A stretch of 64,000 nt of DNA, taken from Candidatus Microbacterium colombiense (GTDB lineage: Bacteria; Actinomycetota; Actinomycetes; Actinomycetales; Microbacteriaceae). Shown here in pieces: positions 32,244-40,260 of the stretch. Each line of letters opens with the position of its first letter. The stretch's first letter is position 1. The position numbers and the translations under genes were made by a program. Location of the stretch: NCBI GenBank assembly GCA_029203165.1, contig CP119308.1:3472001-3536000 (forward strand), in the 5' to 3' direction. The notes under the pieces are model-generated. The model did no database searches and was not told the origin of the DNA. It worked only from the letters and a program-made list of their open reading frames with translations.

Positions 32244-33866
32244 TCAGCGGCCGGAGACGTTGCCGAACGTCTTCGCGATCGGGGCGAGCACCAGCGGCCG
32301 CGCGGCGAACCATCCGCCTGCGATCACCACGAGCGATGCGACGAACACCCAGAAGCCCGTCCAGCCGACGGCGTCGGACGACGCGTACATGTGGTTCAGG
32401 TTGCGCAGGAATCCGGTGAGGAACACCAGCGCGACGTGTCCGATGATGAACACCACGAAGTAGAGCATCACCGGGAAGTGCAGCGCCCGCGCCCACTCCA
32501 CCGGGTAGGCCTTCGACAGGCGCTCGGCCTTCTTCGGCCACAGGCCCGACATGCGGAACCCGGTGATCGCGGCCAGCGGCGCGGCGATGAACACGGTCGT
32601 GAAGTACGCGAGCTGCTGCAGGCTGTTGTAGTTGACCCATCCGTGCTCGGTCGGCCAGTCGAAGGAGACATACTGCAACGCCGCCGACAGCGCGTTGGGG
32701 AAGACCTCCCAGCTGGTCGGCACGATGCGCACCCAGTGGCCGGTGACGATCAGCAGCACGACGAAGACCACGCCGTTGACGAGCCACAGGATGTCGAGCG
32801 CCTGATGGAACCACAGCGTGAGGCTGATCTTGCCCTTGGGGTTGTGACGCGGCGCCCAGAACACGGTCGGCCGCTTCTCCGAGCGCACCCGCAGACCCGA
32901 GCGGATGATCAGGACCATGAGGAACACGTTGAAGAAGTGCTGCCAGCCGACCCATGGCGCGAAGCCGGGCGCGACGGCGATCGCCGGCTCGTACGCTCCG
33001 GGGAAGGCGGTGAGGAAGTCCTGCATCACGGGCACGCTCAGCAGCGTGCGCACGAACGCGATCGCGGCTCCCGCAAGCACGCCGAGCGCCGCGGCGCCCA
33101 TCAGTGCGGCGATGGCCTGCGTCCAGGTCGGACGACGCCGCGCGGATGCCGGCGCCTCGCCGATGCGCCGCGGGGCGCGACCGTTCCACACCGTGCGGGC
33201 CCAGGGCAGTGGCGTGTCGATGTCGGTGGCCAGCACGCTCGTGCGGGGCGCGACGACCGCGAGGTCGGCGGCCGGATCGGTCGAGGCCAGCGCGACGGGT
33301 GACAGCACTTCGAGATCGGATGCCGCGGCGGACAGGTGGCCGGCCTGAGCGGGGACGGTGCCCGCCGGCGGCCAGGGCTCTCCGCCTGCACGCCGCGGAA
33401 GTCCCCGTCGGACTCCGGCCGTATCGGAAGCGGCTGCGGAAGCGGCGGTCGGTGCGGATGCCGGAGCGGACACAGGCGCTGCTGCCGGAGCAGTTGTCGG
33501 AATTGCGGATGCGACGGCCGGAGCGGACGATGCCGACGCCGGCGCGGATGCGGCAGGCGTAACGGATGATGCGGCGGCCAAAACAGACCCGGCGGGCGGC
33601 CAGGCCTCACCCCCGGGCACGCGCGGCAGCCCGCGCCGAATGCCCGAACCGGCATGCGTCGGCGCCACCACGGCTGTCACGACGGATGCATCAATCTGCG
33701 ACGGCTCGACGGCCGGTACCGGCTCCGACACCGCGACCGACACCGATGCCGCGACGTCCACCACGGCGGCGGCACCCACCACCGCATCGGCACCCTCGAC
33801 CGACGGCGGCCAGAGATCTCCCCCGGCCACGCGCGGCAGACCGCGCCGCAGCATCCGTGTCGTCAT
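32244..33866 (-). CDS. Membrane cytochrome b protein with repeated RGLPR N-terminal motif
   Basis: 540 residues. Residues 1-250 are low-complexity (Ala/Val/Ser/Pro) and carry three copies of RRGLPRxxGGExWPP at 7-21, 77-91 and 153-167. Residues about 250-530 contain about five to six membrane helices with histidines in WVGWQHFFNVFLM, TLWFHQALDILWLV and FIIGHVALVF, consistent with a cytochrome b561/b6-type di-haem protein. It starts 2 nt after the etfA stop, so it is the third gene of etfB-etfA-cytb. I infer that it takes electrons from the flavoprotein to the quinone pool; no ETF:quinone oxidoreductase is nearby. Confidence 0.78.
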   Translation of the reverse strand: MTTRMLRRGLPRVAGGDLWPPSVEGADAVVGAAAVVDVAASVSVAVSEPVPAVEPSQIDASVVTAVVAPTHAGSGIRRGLPRVPGGEAWPPAGSVLAAASSVTPAASAPASASSAPAVASAIPTTAPAAAPVSAPASAPTAASAAASDTAGVRRGLPRRAGGEPWPPAGTVPAQAGHLSAAASDLEVLSPVALASTDPAADLAVVAPRTSVLATDIDTPLPWARTVWNGRAPRRIGEAPASARRRPTWTQAIAALMGAAALGVLAGAAIAFVRTLLSVPVMQDFLTAFPGAYEPAIAVAPGFAPWVGWQHFFNVFLMVLIIRSGLRVRSEKRPTVFWAPRHNPKGKISLTLWFHQALDILWLVNGVVFVVLLIVTGHWVRIVPTSWEVFPNALSAALQYVSFDWPTEHGWVNYNSLQQLAYFTTVFIAAPLAAITGFRMSGLWPKKAERLSKAYPVEWARALHFPVMLYFVVFIIGHVALVFLTGFLRNLNHMYASSDAVGWTGFWVFVASLVVIAGGWFAARPLVLAPIAKTFGNVSGR

Positions 33867-33868
33867 GG

Positions 33869-34837
33869 CTACTTCTTCCGCGCCTCGAGAGCGGCGATCA
33901 CCTGGGGCACGACCGTGAAGAGATCGCCGACGATGCCGAAGTCGGCCACGTCGAAGATGGGCGCCTCGGCATCCTTGTTGATCGCGACGATCGTCTTCGA
34001 CGTCTGCATGCCGGCGCGGTGCTGGATCGCGCCGGAGATGCCGAGAGCGACATACAGCTGCGGTGAGACCGAGACGCCCGTCTGGCCGACCTGGTGCGAC
34101 TGCGGGATGTATCCCGCATCGACCGCGGCCCGCGAGGCGCCGATCGCGGCGCCCAGCGCATCGGCGAGCTCCTCGACGAGCACGAACTTCTCCTTCGACG
34201 CGAGTCCGCGCCCGCCCGACACGACGCGCGTCGCGCCCCGCAGCTCGGGACGGGACGACGCCACCTCGACCGCCGCGATCTCCCCGGCGGTCGCCACGGC
34301 GGCGCCGGAGGGCGCGACGTCGAGCGCGTCGATCGCGGGAACGGCGACAGCGGTCGCCCGCGCTTCGATCGCGCCCTGTCGCACAGTGATGACCGGCGCA
34401 CCGAACGTCGGGGCCGAGTCCACGAGGTACGCCCCGCCGTAGACGGAGTGGTGCGCGACGATGCCCTCGTCGTCGCGGGAGACGCCGATCGCATCGACCG
34501 ACAGGGCGCTCCGCGTGCGCACCGCGAAGCGTCCGGCGACATCGCGCCCGCTGATCGAGTTCGACACGAGCACGGCATCCGGCTTCACCCGCTCGAACGC
34601 GGTCTGCAGCGCATCGACGATCGGCACCGTCAACACCGTCGGGTCCGCCTCCGCCGTCAGCACGGTGGCGGCGCCCGCCGCGACCGCCTGGTCGACGGCG
34701 GTCTGGGAGCCGCCGACGATGAGTGCGACCGGGGATCCCACGGTGGATGCCGCGCCGATCAGTGCGGCGGTGCTGCTCGCGGCGCCCCCGGCGGGGTCGA
34801 CGTCGATCAGGACGAGGATCGGGTTCTCGGTCGTCAT
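33869..34837 (-). CDS. etfA: Electron transfer flavoprotein alpha subunit
   Basis: 322 residues. The C-terminal FAD domain is complete: SGRDVAGRFAVR, VVSGGRGLASKEKF, GVSPQLYVALGISGAIQH and INKDAEAPIFDVADFGIVG. ATG 34837 (MTTENPILVLI) is preferred over 34888 since conserved sequence begins there and it is 1 bp after the etfB stop. With EtfB it accepts electrons from acyl-CoA dehydrogenases such as the one at 39053-40234. Confidence 0.95.
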   Translation of the reverse strand: MTTENPILVLIDVDPAGGAASSTAALIGAASTVGSPVALIVGGSQTAVDQAVAAGAATVLTAEADPTVLTVPIVDALQTAFERVKPDAVLVSNSISGRDVAGRFAVRTRSALSVDAIGVSRDDEGIVAHHSVYGGAYLVDSAPTFGAPVITVRQGAIEARATAVAVPAIDALDVAPSGAAVATAGEIAAVEVASSRPELRGATRVVSGGRGLASKEKFVLVEELADALGAAIGASRAAVDAGYIPQSHQVGQTGVSVSPQLYVALGISGAIQHRAGMQTSKTIVAINKDAEAPIFDVADFGIVGDLFTVVPQVIAALEARKK

Positions 34838-34838
34838 C

Positions 34839-35615
34839 TCACACCAGCCTGTTCTGCACGAGGTAGTCGACGAGTTTCCGACCGGCATCGCCCTCGTCGG
34901 TGATCTTCACGCCGGCGGCGCGCGGCGGCTTCTCCGAGACCGCCGTCATGATCGTGCGGGGCGCAGCGGCCGGATCGGCCGAGACGCCGAGGTCAGCGAG
35001 CGAGAGCACCTCGAGGGGCTTCTTCTTCGCGGCCATGATGCCCTTGAAGTTCGGGAACCGCGCATCGGGCAACGCCTCGGTGATCGAGATCACAGCGGGG
35101 AGCGCGGCCGATACCTGCTGCGCTCCGGCATCCGCCGCGCGAGTGCCTGCGACCGTGTCGGCGGTGATCTCGACGGAGGAGAGCGCCGTCGCCTGGGCGT
35201 ATCCGAGGTGCTCGGCGAGCATGGCCGGCAGCACTCCGCCGGAGCCATCGGTGGACAGGTTGCCCGCGATCACGAGATCGGGTTCTGCACGACGGATCGC
35301 CGCCGCCAGCACCTCAGCGGTCAGGCCCAGGTCGGCACCGGCCAGTTCGGCATCCGCGATGTGCACAGCGGATGCCGCACCGATCGCGAGCGACCGACGG
35401 ATCGACGCCGTCGACGTCTCGGGCGCCATCGAGAGCGCCACGACATCGACACCCTCGTTCTTGTCGGCGTGACTCAACGCGACCTCGAGCGCACGCTCCG
35501 TGATCTCATCGAGCACCACGTCACCGGCGCCGCGGTCGGCGAGTCCGGTCTCGAGATTCAGCTTGCGGTCACCATAGGTGTCGGGCACCTCTTTGACCAG
35601 GACGACGATCTTCAT
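34839..35615 (-). CDS. etfB: Electron transfer flavoprotein beta subunit
   Basis: 258 residues with the EtfB start KIVVLVKEVPDTYGDRKLNL, the central VIAGNLSTDGSGGVLPAMLAE and the signature VISITEALPDARFPNFKGIM with AAKKKPLEV (recognition loop and adenine-nucleotide site). A GAGGAG ribosome binding site precedes the ATG, and TAGAAT (minus strand of 35640-35645) is a plausible -10 about 25 bp upstream. First gene of the etfB-etfA-cytochrome b operon. Confidence 0.95.
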   Translation of the reverse strand: MKIVVLVKEVPDTYGDRKLNLETGLADRGAGDVVLDEITERALEVALSHADKNEGVDVVALSMAPETSTASIRRSLAIGAASAVHIADAELAGADLGLTAEVLAAAIRRAEPDLVIAGNLSTDGSGGVLPAMLAEHLGYAQATALSSVEITADTVAGTRAADAGAQQVSAALPAVISITEALPDARFPNFKGIMAAKKKPLEVLSLADLGVSADPAAAPRTIMTAVSEKPPRAAGVKITDEGDAGRKLVDYLVQNRLV

Positions 35616-35754
35616 CGATTGCTCCTCACGACTCTCACGATTCTAGCCCCGCGGCACTGAGTGCCAGCATGTGTGCGACGGCGGCCCAGCACTCTCGTCG
35701 CCTTCCGGCGCGCGCCCTCCGCCCGGCTCCGACCGGCGCCGGTACCGTAGAGGC

Positions 35755-36291
35755 GTGACCCGATCCCGACCGCTCCCGGTGGATCCGCTCGCCGAGGCGA
35801 AGCGGCAGTGGATCGCGCACGGATGGACGGATGCCGCCGAGGGCATGGCCGTCGTCACCTCGGTCATGCGGGCGCAGCAGCTGATGCTGGCGCAGGTGGA
35901 TGCCGCGCTGAGGCCGTTCGCCCTCAGCTTCGCGCGGTACGAGGTGCTGCGACTGCTGGCGTTCAGCCGCGCAGGCCGACTGCCCCTGTCGAGCGTGGTG
36001 GCCCGGCTCCAGGTGCATGCCACGACCGTCACGAGCACAGCCGACCGGCTGGTGCGCGACGGGCTGATCGTGCGCGAGCCGCATCCGCACGACGGCCGCG
36101 CGGCGATGCTGGCTCTGACCGACGACGGCCGAGAACTCGTGGAACGCGCGACCGTGGCACTGAACACGGGAGTGTTCGCCGACACCGGGATCAACCGCGC
36201 CGATGCCGCCGAACTCGTCGCGATCGTCGCGCGCCTGCGCCGCAACGCCGGCGACTTCACCGATCCGCGCCCGCACCCCGAGCCGCTCTGA
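35755..36291 (+). CDS. MarR-family transcriptional regulator
   Basis: 178 residues. A winged helix is seen (LPLSSVVARLQVHATTVTST, then the wing EPHPHDGRAAMLALTDDG) with flanking dimer helices. Start is GTG at 35755, with TACCGT exactly 6 nt upstream and no spaced ribosome binding site, implying leaderless mRNA. It is followed 1 bp later by an SRPBCC gene, forming a three-gene plus-strand unit divergent from etfBA. Ligand and targets unknown. Confidence 0.87.
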   Translation: MTRSRPLPVDPLAEAKRQWIAHGWTDAAEGMAVVTSVMRAQQLMLAQVDAALRPFALSFARYEVLRLLAFSRAGRLPLSSVVARLQVHATTVTSTADRLVRDGLIVREPHPHDGRAAMLALTDDGRELVERATVALNTGVFADTGINRADAAELVAIVARLRRNAGDFTDPRPHPEPL

Positions 36292-36292
36292 C

Positions 36293-36763
36293 ATGGCGCG
36301 GTTCGAGCTCGAACGCGTGATCGCCGCGCCTCCGGCCGCCGTCTTCGCCGCATCGCTCGATCCGGAGCTGCACGTGCGATCGATGGCGCGGTACGGCGAG
36401 TCCATGATCGAGGCCCCGGCGGGAGGTCGGTTCAGTGAGGGATCGACCGTGACGTGGCGTGCCCGGCACTTCGGCATCCCGTTCCGCCTGCGCACCCTGG
36501 TGTTCGACATCGATCCACCTCGCGGGTTCCGCGACCGCCAGATCGCCGGTCCGTTCGGCGCCTTCCTGCACGAGCACGTGTTCGAGCCGCACCCTGACGG
36601 GACGCTCCAGCGCGACACCGTGACGTTCCGCTCGCCGCTGGGCCCGATCGGGCGCGCAGTCGATCGGATGTTCCTGCGGGCGTACATGCAGCGGCTCATC
36701 GCCGAACGCAATGAGCTCATCGCCGCCGAAGTCGAGGGGCGCGGGCGTACTCTGACGGCATGA
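36293..36763 (+). CDS. SRPBCC-fold ligand-binding protein
   Basis: 156 residues. RFELERVIAAPPAAVFAASL at the N-terminus and PLGPIGRAVDRMFLRAYMQR near the C-terminus are typical of the polyketide cyclase/START-like (SRPBCC) fold, which binds hydrophobic ligands. ATG 36293 lies 1 bp after the marR stop. Its stop overlaps the next ATG. A physiological ligand cannot be read from sequence. Confidence 0.82.
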   Translation: MARFELERVIAAPPAAVFAASLDPELHVRSMARYGESMIEAPAGGRFSEGSTVTWRARHFGIPFRLRTLVFDIDPPRGFRDRQIAGPFGAFLHEHVFEPHPDGTLQRDTVTFRSPLGPIGRAVDRMFLRAYMQRLIAERNELIAAEVEGRGRTLTA

Positions 36764-37203
36764 GCGAACTGCGTCTGCATACCGTCCTGATCGGTCGAGG
36801 CCCCGCGGCGGCGATCGTGCTCACCGATGACCAGGTCGCGGCCCTCGGCGGGGGCAAGGCGTTTCCGGTCGTCGTCACGATCGGCGGCCACACGGCGCGG
36901 CTCCGTGTGGCGCGCATGGGCGGCGAGAACATGATCGGCTTCAGCAAGGCCGTGCGTGCCGACCTGGGCGTCGAGATCGGGCAGGAGGTCGACGCCGTGA
37001 TCCGGGTCGATGCCGCCGAGCGCACGGTCGACGTGCCCGCGGCACTGGGTGAAGCGCTCGACGCCGACCCCGCGGTGCGCGCCGCGTTCGACGCACTGTC
37101 GTACACCGTGCGCAAGGAGCACGCGCGGAGTGTCGCCGAGGCCAAGCAGGAGGCGACGCGCGAGCGGCGGATCGCGAAGATCGTCGAGTCTCTCCGCGCC
37201 TGA
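36760..37203 (+). CDS. DUF1905 / YdeI-like protein
   Basis: 147 residues: an N-terminal DUF1905 beta-barrel (LRLHTVLIGRG, then AAIVLTDDQVAALGGGKAFP) and a C-terminal YdeI/OmpD-associated helix pair (RAAFDALSYTVRKEHARSVA). The family has no settled biochemical role; YdeI was linked to peptide/bacteriocin resistance in enterobacteria. The start overlaps the SRPBCC stop (ATGA), yet TACTCT 6 nt upstream could also make a separate leaderless transcript. Confidence 0.8.
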   Translation: MSELRLHTVLIGRGPAAAIVLTDDQVAALGGGKAFPVVVTIGGHTARLRVARMGGENMIGFSKAVRADLGVEIGQEVDAVIRVDAAERTVDVPAALGEALDADPAVRAAFDALSYTVRKEHARSVAEAKQEATRERRIAKIVESLRA

Positions 37204-37205
37204 GC

Positions 37206-37291
37206 GTTCACAACTCCTCAGAATCATGGGAGATCAGCGCCGATTCGGCACCATGCTCCCGAACTCTGAAGGTTCTTGAGGAGTTGTGAAC
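37206..37291. repeat. Terminal-inverted-repeat element, copy B
   Basis: Begins GTTCACAACTCCTCAGAA and ends TTCTTGAGGAGTTGTGAAC: about 18 paired bases around a 50-bp centre that contains a second partial palindrome (ATGGGAG...CTCCCG). It exactly fills the gap between two convergent genes (stops at 37203 and 37298), so it probably serves as their shared terminator. Confidence 0.85.
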
Positions 37292-37297
37292 CGCGCA

Positions 37298-38074
37298 TCA
37301 GCGGTTCTCGAACCGGGGCGCGCGCTTCTCCCGGAAGGCGGCCATGCCCTCCTTCTGATCCGCGGTGTCGAACAGCGCCGCGAACGCACGCTTCTCGTGC
37401 GCCAGGCCCTCGGCCAGCGTGGTCTCCATCGCCGCGTCGAGCGCCGCCTTCGCGGCGTACACCGACGGCAGCGACTTCGAGGCGATGGTCTCGGCCAGTT
37501 TCTCGGCCTCCGCTCGCAGATCCGCGGCCGGTACGACTCTCGACACGAGCCCGGCACGCTCGGCCTCTTCCGCTCCCATGAACCGACCGGAGAGCACGAG
37601 CTCGGCGGCCTTGTAGTACCCGACCGCTCGGATCAGCCGCTGCGTGCCGCCCATCCCGGGGATCACGCCGAGGTTGATCTCGGGCTGCCCGAACTGCGCC
37701 GTGTCGGCGGCGAGGATGATGTCGCACATCATCGCGAGCTCGCATCCGCCGCCCAGCGCGAAGCCCGAGACGGCGGCGATGACCGGAGTGCGCACCGCGG
37801 CGAACTCGTGCCACACGCCGAAGTGATCGGTGGCGAGCATCTCGCCCCCGGTCATCCCCTCCATCTCCTTGATGTCGGCGCCCGCGGCGAACGCCTTCTC
37901 CGACCCGGTGACGATGATCGCTCCCACCCCGTCGTCGGCGTCGAACGCGAGCGCGGCAGCCGTGACCTCCTCGGCGAGCAGGCTGTTCAGGGCGTTCAGC
38001 GCCTCCGTGCGGTTCAGGGTGATCCACCCCACGCGGCCCCGTTGCTCGACCAGGATCGTCTCGTACTCGGTCAT
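37298..38074 (-). CDS. Enoyl-CoA hydratase
   Basis: 258-residue crotonase-family protein. Seen: the oxyanion region AFAAGADIKEM, then ALGGGCELAMMCDIILAAD and FGQPEINLGVIPGMGGTQRL carrying the two catalytic glutamates of genuine hydratases. ATG 38074 fits the family N-terminus. It is 76 bp downstream of mmsB on the same strand, so it may hydrate methacrylyl-CoA in valine catabolism as well as straight-chain enoyl-CoA. A short direct repeat TGGACATCTCCG lies in the gap (38094-38119). Confidence 0.9.
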   Translation of the reverse strand: MTEYETILVEQRGRVGWITLNRTEALNALNSLLAEEVTAAALAFDADDGVGAIIVTGSEKAFAAGADIKEMEGMTGGEMLATDHFGVWHEFAAVRTPVIAAVSGFALGGGCELAMMCDIILAADTAQFGQPEINLGVIPGMGGTQRLIRAVGYYKAAELVLSGRFMGAEEAERAGLVSRVVPAADLRAEAEKLAETIASKSLPSVYAAKAALDAAMETTLAEGLAHEKRAFAALFDTADQKEGMAAFREKRAPRFENR

Positions 38075-38150
38075 CGTGCGGCCCTCTCGATCATGGACAT
38101 CTCCGTCGTGGACATCTCCGGCGTCCACTGTGCCACGGTCGCCGTCGCGC

Positions 38151-39056
38151 TCACACCCTGTCCCCGCGGATGTCGGTGATGATGCCGGAGAAGTCCCTGC
38201 TCGCGCCCTCACCCGCGGCGAAGGCGGCATAGAGCTGCTGGGCGAGCCGCCCCATCCGCGCATCGGTCCCGGTCTGCTCGATCGCCTGGAGCGCGAGCCC
38301 GAGGTCCTTCGCCATCAGGGCACCGGCGAATCCCGGCTGATAGTCGCGGTTCGCGGGACTCGTCGGCACGGGACCGGGCACGGGGCAGTTGGTCGTGATC
38401 GACCAGCACTGACCGGATGCCTGAGAGACCACGTCGAACAGGGCCTGATGCTCCAGGCCGAGCCGTTCACCGAGCACGAAGGCCTCGGCGACCGCGATCT
38501 GCGAGACCGCCAGCACCATGTTGTTGCAGACCTTGGCCGCCTGGCCGAGCCCCGGACCACCGCAGTGCACGATCCGCTTACCCATGATGTCGAGCAGCGG
38601 GAGGGCAGCGGCGAAATCCTCGTCCGACCCGCCGACCATGAACGCGAGCGTGCCGTTCTCGGCGCCCACCACCCCGCCCGAGACGGGGGCGTCGATGTGC
38701 CGATGCCCCGCGGCGAGCGCGAGCGCGTGGGCCTCCTGGGCTTCGTCGACAGCGATCGTCGACGACTCGATGAAGAGTGTGCCGGGTCGCGCGGCGGCGA
38801 GGAGTTCCGCGCGGTACGCCTCGAGCACGTGCCGGCCGGCGGGGAACATCGTCACGACGACGTCGGCCTCGATGACGGCTGCGGCCGCGGTCGCGGAGAT
38901 CGGGATGCCGGCTGCCCGGGCCGCGTCGATCGCCGCGGGCACCAGATCGAATCCGTGCACCTCGTGCCCGGCCGCGACGAGGTTCCTCGCCATCGGAAGC
39001 CCCATGTGCCCGAGGCCCAGGAACGCGACGACCATCGGGGATGCCGACGCGGTCAT
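38151..39056 (-). CDS. mmsB: 3-hydroxyisobutyrate dehydrogenase
   Basis: 301 residues of the beta-hydroxyacid dehydrogenase family. NAD-binding FLGLGHMGLPMARNL is at residues 13-27, the substrate motif DAPVSGGVVGAENGTL near 120, the catalytic-lysine region GGPGLGQAAKVCNNM near 165-180. It oxidises 3-hydroxyisobutyrate to methylmalonate semialdehyde, the substrate of MmsA two genes upstream. Its ATG overlaps the acyl-CoA dehydrogenase stop by 4 bp. Confidence 0.92.
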   Translation of the reverse strand: MTASASPMVVAFLGLGHMGLPMARNLVAAGHEVHGFDLVPAAIDAARAAGIPISATAAAAVIEADVVVTMFPAGRHVLEAYRAELLAAARPGTLFIESSTIAVDEAQEAHALALAAGHRHIDAPVSGGVVGAENGTLAFMVGGSDEDFAAALPLLDIMGKRIVHCGGPGLGQAAKVCNNMVLAVSQIAVAEAFVLGERLGLEHQALFDVVSQASGQCWSITTNCPVPGPVPTSPANRDYQPGFAGALMAKDLGLALQAIEQTGTDARMGRLAQQLYAAFAAGEGASRDFSGIITDIRGDRV

Positions 39057-40234
39057 GATGCGCCCCGCATCGACTGCGAGCCGGAGGGCCGCAGCATCTC
39101 CCGACCGACGATCAGCCGCATGATCTCGTTCGTGCCCTCGAGGATCTGATGCACCCGCAGGTCGCGCACGACCTTCTCGATGCCGTAGTCCTGCAGATAC
39201 CCGTAGCCACCGTGCAGCTGCAGCGCGCGGTTGGCCACGTCGAAGCCGGCATCCGTGGCGAACCGCTTGGCCATCGCGCAGCGCATCGTGGCATCGGGCG
39301 CGTGCGCGTCGACGGCTTCGGCACCGTCACGCACCATGAGCCGGGCGGCCTGCAGATCAGTGCGCATGTCGGCGATCGCGAACAGGATCGACTGTTTCTC
39401 GGCGAGCGCCTCACCGAAGGCCACACGCTCGTGCACGTACTGCACGGCACGGTCGAGCGCCCATTGCGCGCCGCCGATCGAGCAGGCGGCGATGTTCAGC
39501 CGCCCGCCGTTGAGCGCCGACATCGCGATCGCGAACCCTCGACCCTCCTCGCCGAGCAGAGCGGATGCCGGCACCCGCACCCCGTCGAGCACGACCTGTC
39601 GCGTGGGTTGGGCGTGCCATCCCATCTTCTTCTCGAGCGCTCCGAAGCTCAGCCCGTCGGCATCTCCCGCGACCAGGAAAGCGCTGATGCCGCGGGCACC
39701 CGGCTCCCCGGTGCGCGCCATCACGACGTACACGGCAGCCTCGCCGGCGCCCGAGATGAACTGCTTCACACCCGTGAGCACGTAGTCGTCGCCGTCACGG
39801 ACCGCGCTGGTCGCGATGTTCGCCGCGTCGGATCCGGCGCCCGGTTCGGTCAGGCAATACCCACCGAACTCCGACATCGCGGTGAGGCCGGGGAGCCAGC
39901 GGTCGATCTGTTCGGCGCTGCCGTAGGTGTCGATCATCCAGACCACCATGTTGTGGATCGAGATGTACGCCGCGACCGCCGGATCGCCCTGGGCGAGTTC
40001 TTCGAAGATCGCGACGGTGTCGACGCGGGCGAGTCCGGTGCCGCCGGACTCCTCGCGCACGTAGATGCCGCCGAGGCCGAGCTCGCCGGCCTTCCCGAGC
40101 GACTCGCGCGGGAAGAGGTGCTTCTCATCGCGCTCGGCGGCGAACGGGGCGAGCTCGGTCTCGGCGAACTCGCGGACGGCGCCGAGGATCGCCTCGCGCT
40201 CCTCCGCTGTGGTGGTCGTCGTCATCATGGTCAT
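39053..40234 (-). CDS. Acyl-CoA dehydrogenase (isobutyryl-CoA type)
   Basis: 393 residues. FAD and substrate motifs are in order: GYCLTEPGAGSDAANI, VKQFISGAGEAAVYVVMART, LQLHGGYGYLQDYGIEK and VHQILEGTNEIMRLIVGREM, whose Glu in ILEGTNE is the usual catalytic base. The sequence pattern and its place between mmsA and mmsB point to isobutyryl-CoA dehydrogenase of valine breakdown. The start ATG at 40234 is followed by two more ATGs at 40228 and 40225. Electrons go to EtfAB. Confidence 0.9.
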   Translation of the reverse strand: MTMMTTTTTAEEREAILGAVREFAETELAPFAAERDEKHLFPRESLGKAGELGLGGIYVREESGGTGLARVDTVAIFEELAQGDPAVAAYISIHNMVVWMIDTYGSAEQIDRWLPGLTAMSEFGGYCLTEPGAGSDAANIATSAVRDGDDYVLTGVKQFISGAGEAAVYVVMARTGEPGARGISAFLVAGDADGLSFGALEKKMGWHAQPTRQVVLDGVRVPASALLGEEGRGFAIAMSALNGGRLNIAACSIGGAQWALDRAVQYVHERVAFGEALAEKQSILFAIADMRTDLQAARLMVRDGAEAVDAHAPDATMRCAMAKRFATDAGFDVANRALQLHGGYGYLQDYGIEKVVRDLRVHQILEGTNEIMRLIVGREMLRPSGSQSMRGAS

Positions 40235-40260
40235 GTCTCGTGTCCTTGCGCGAGTGGCGA

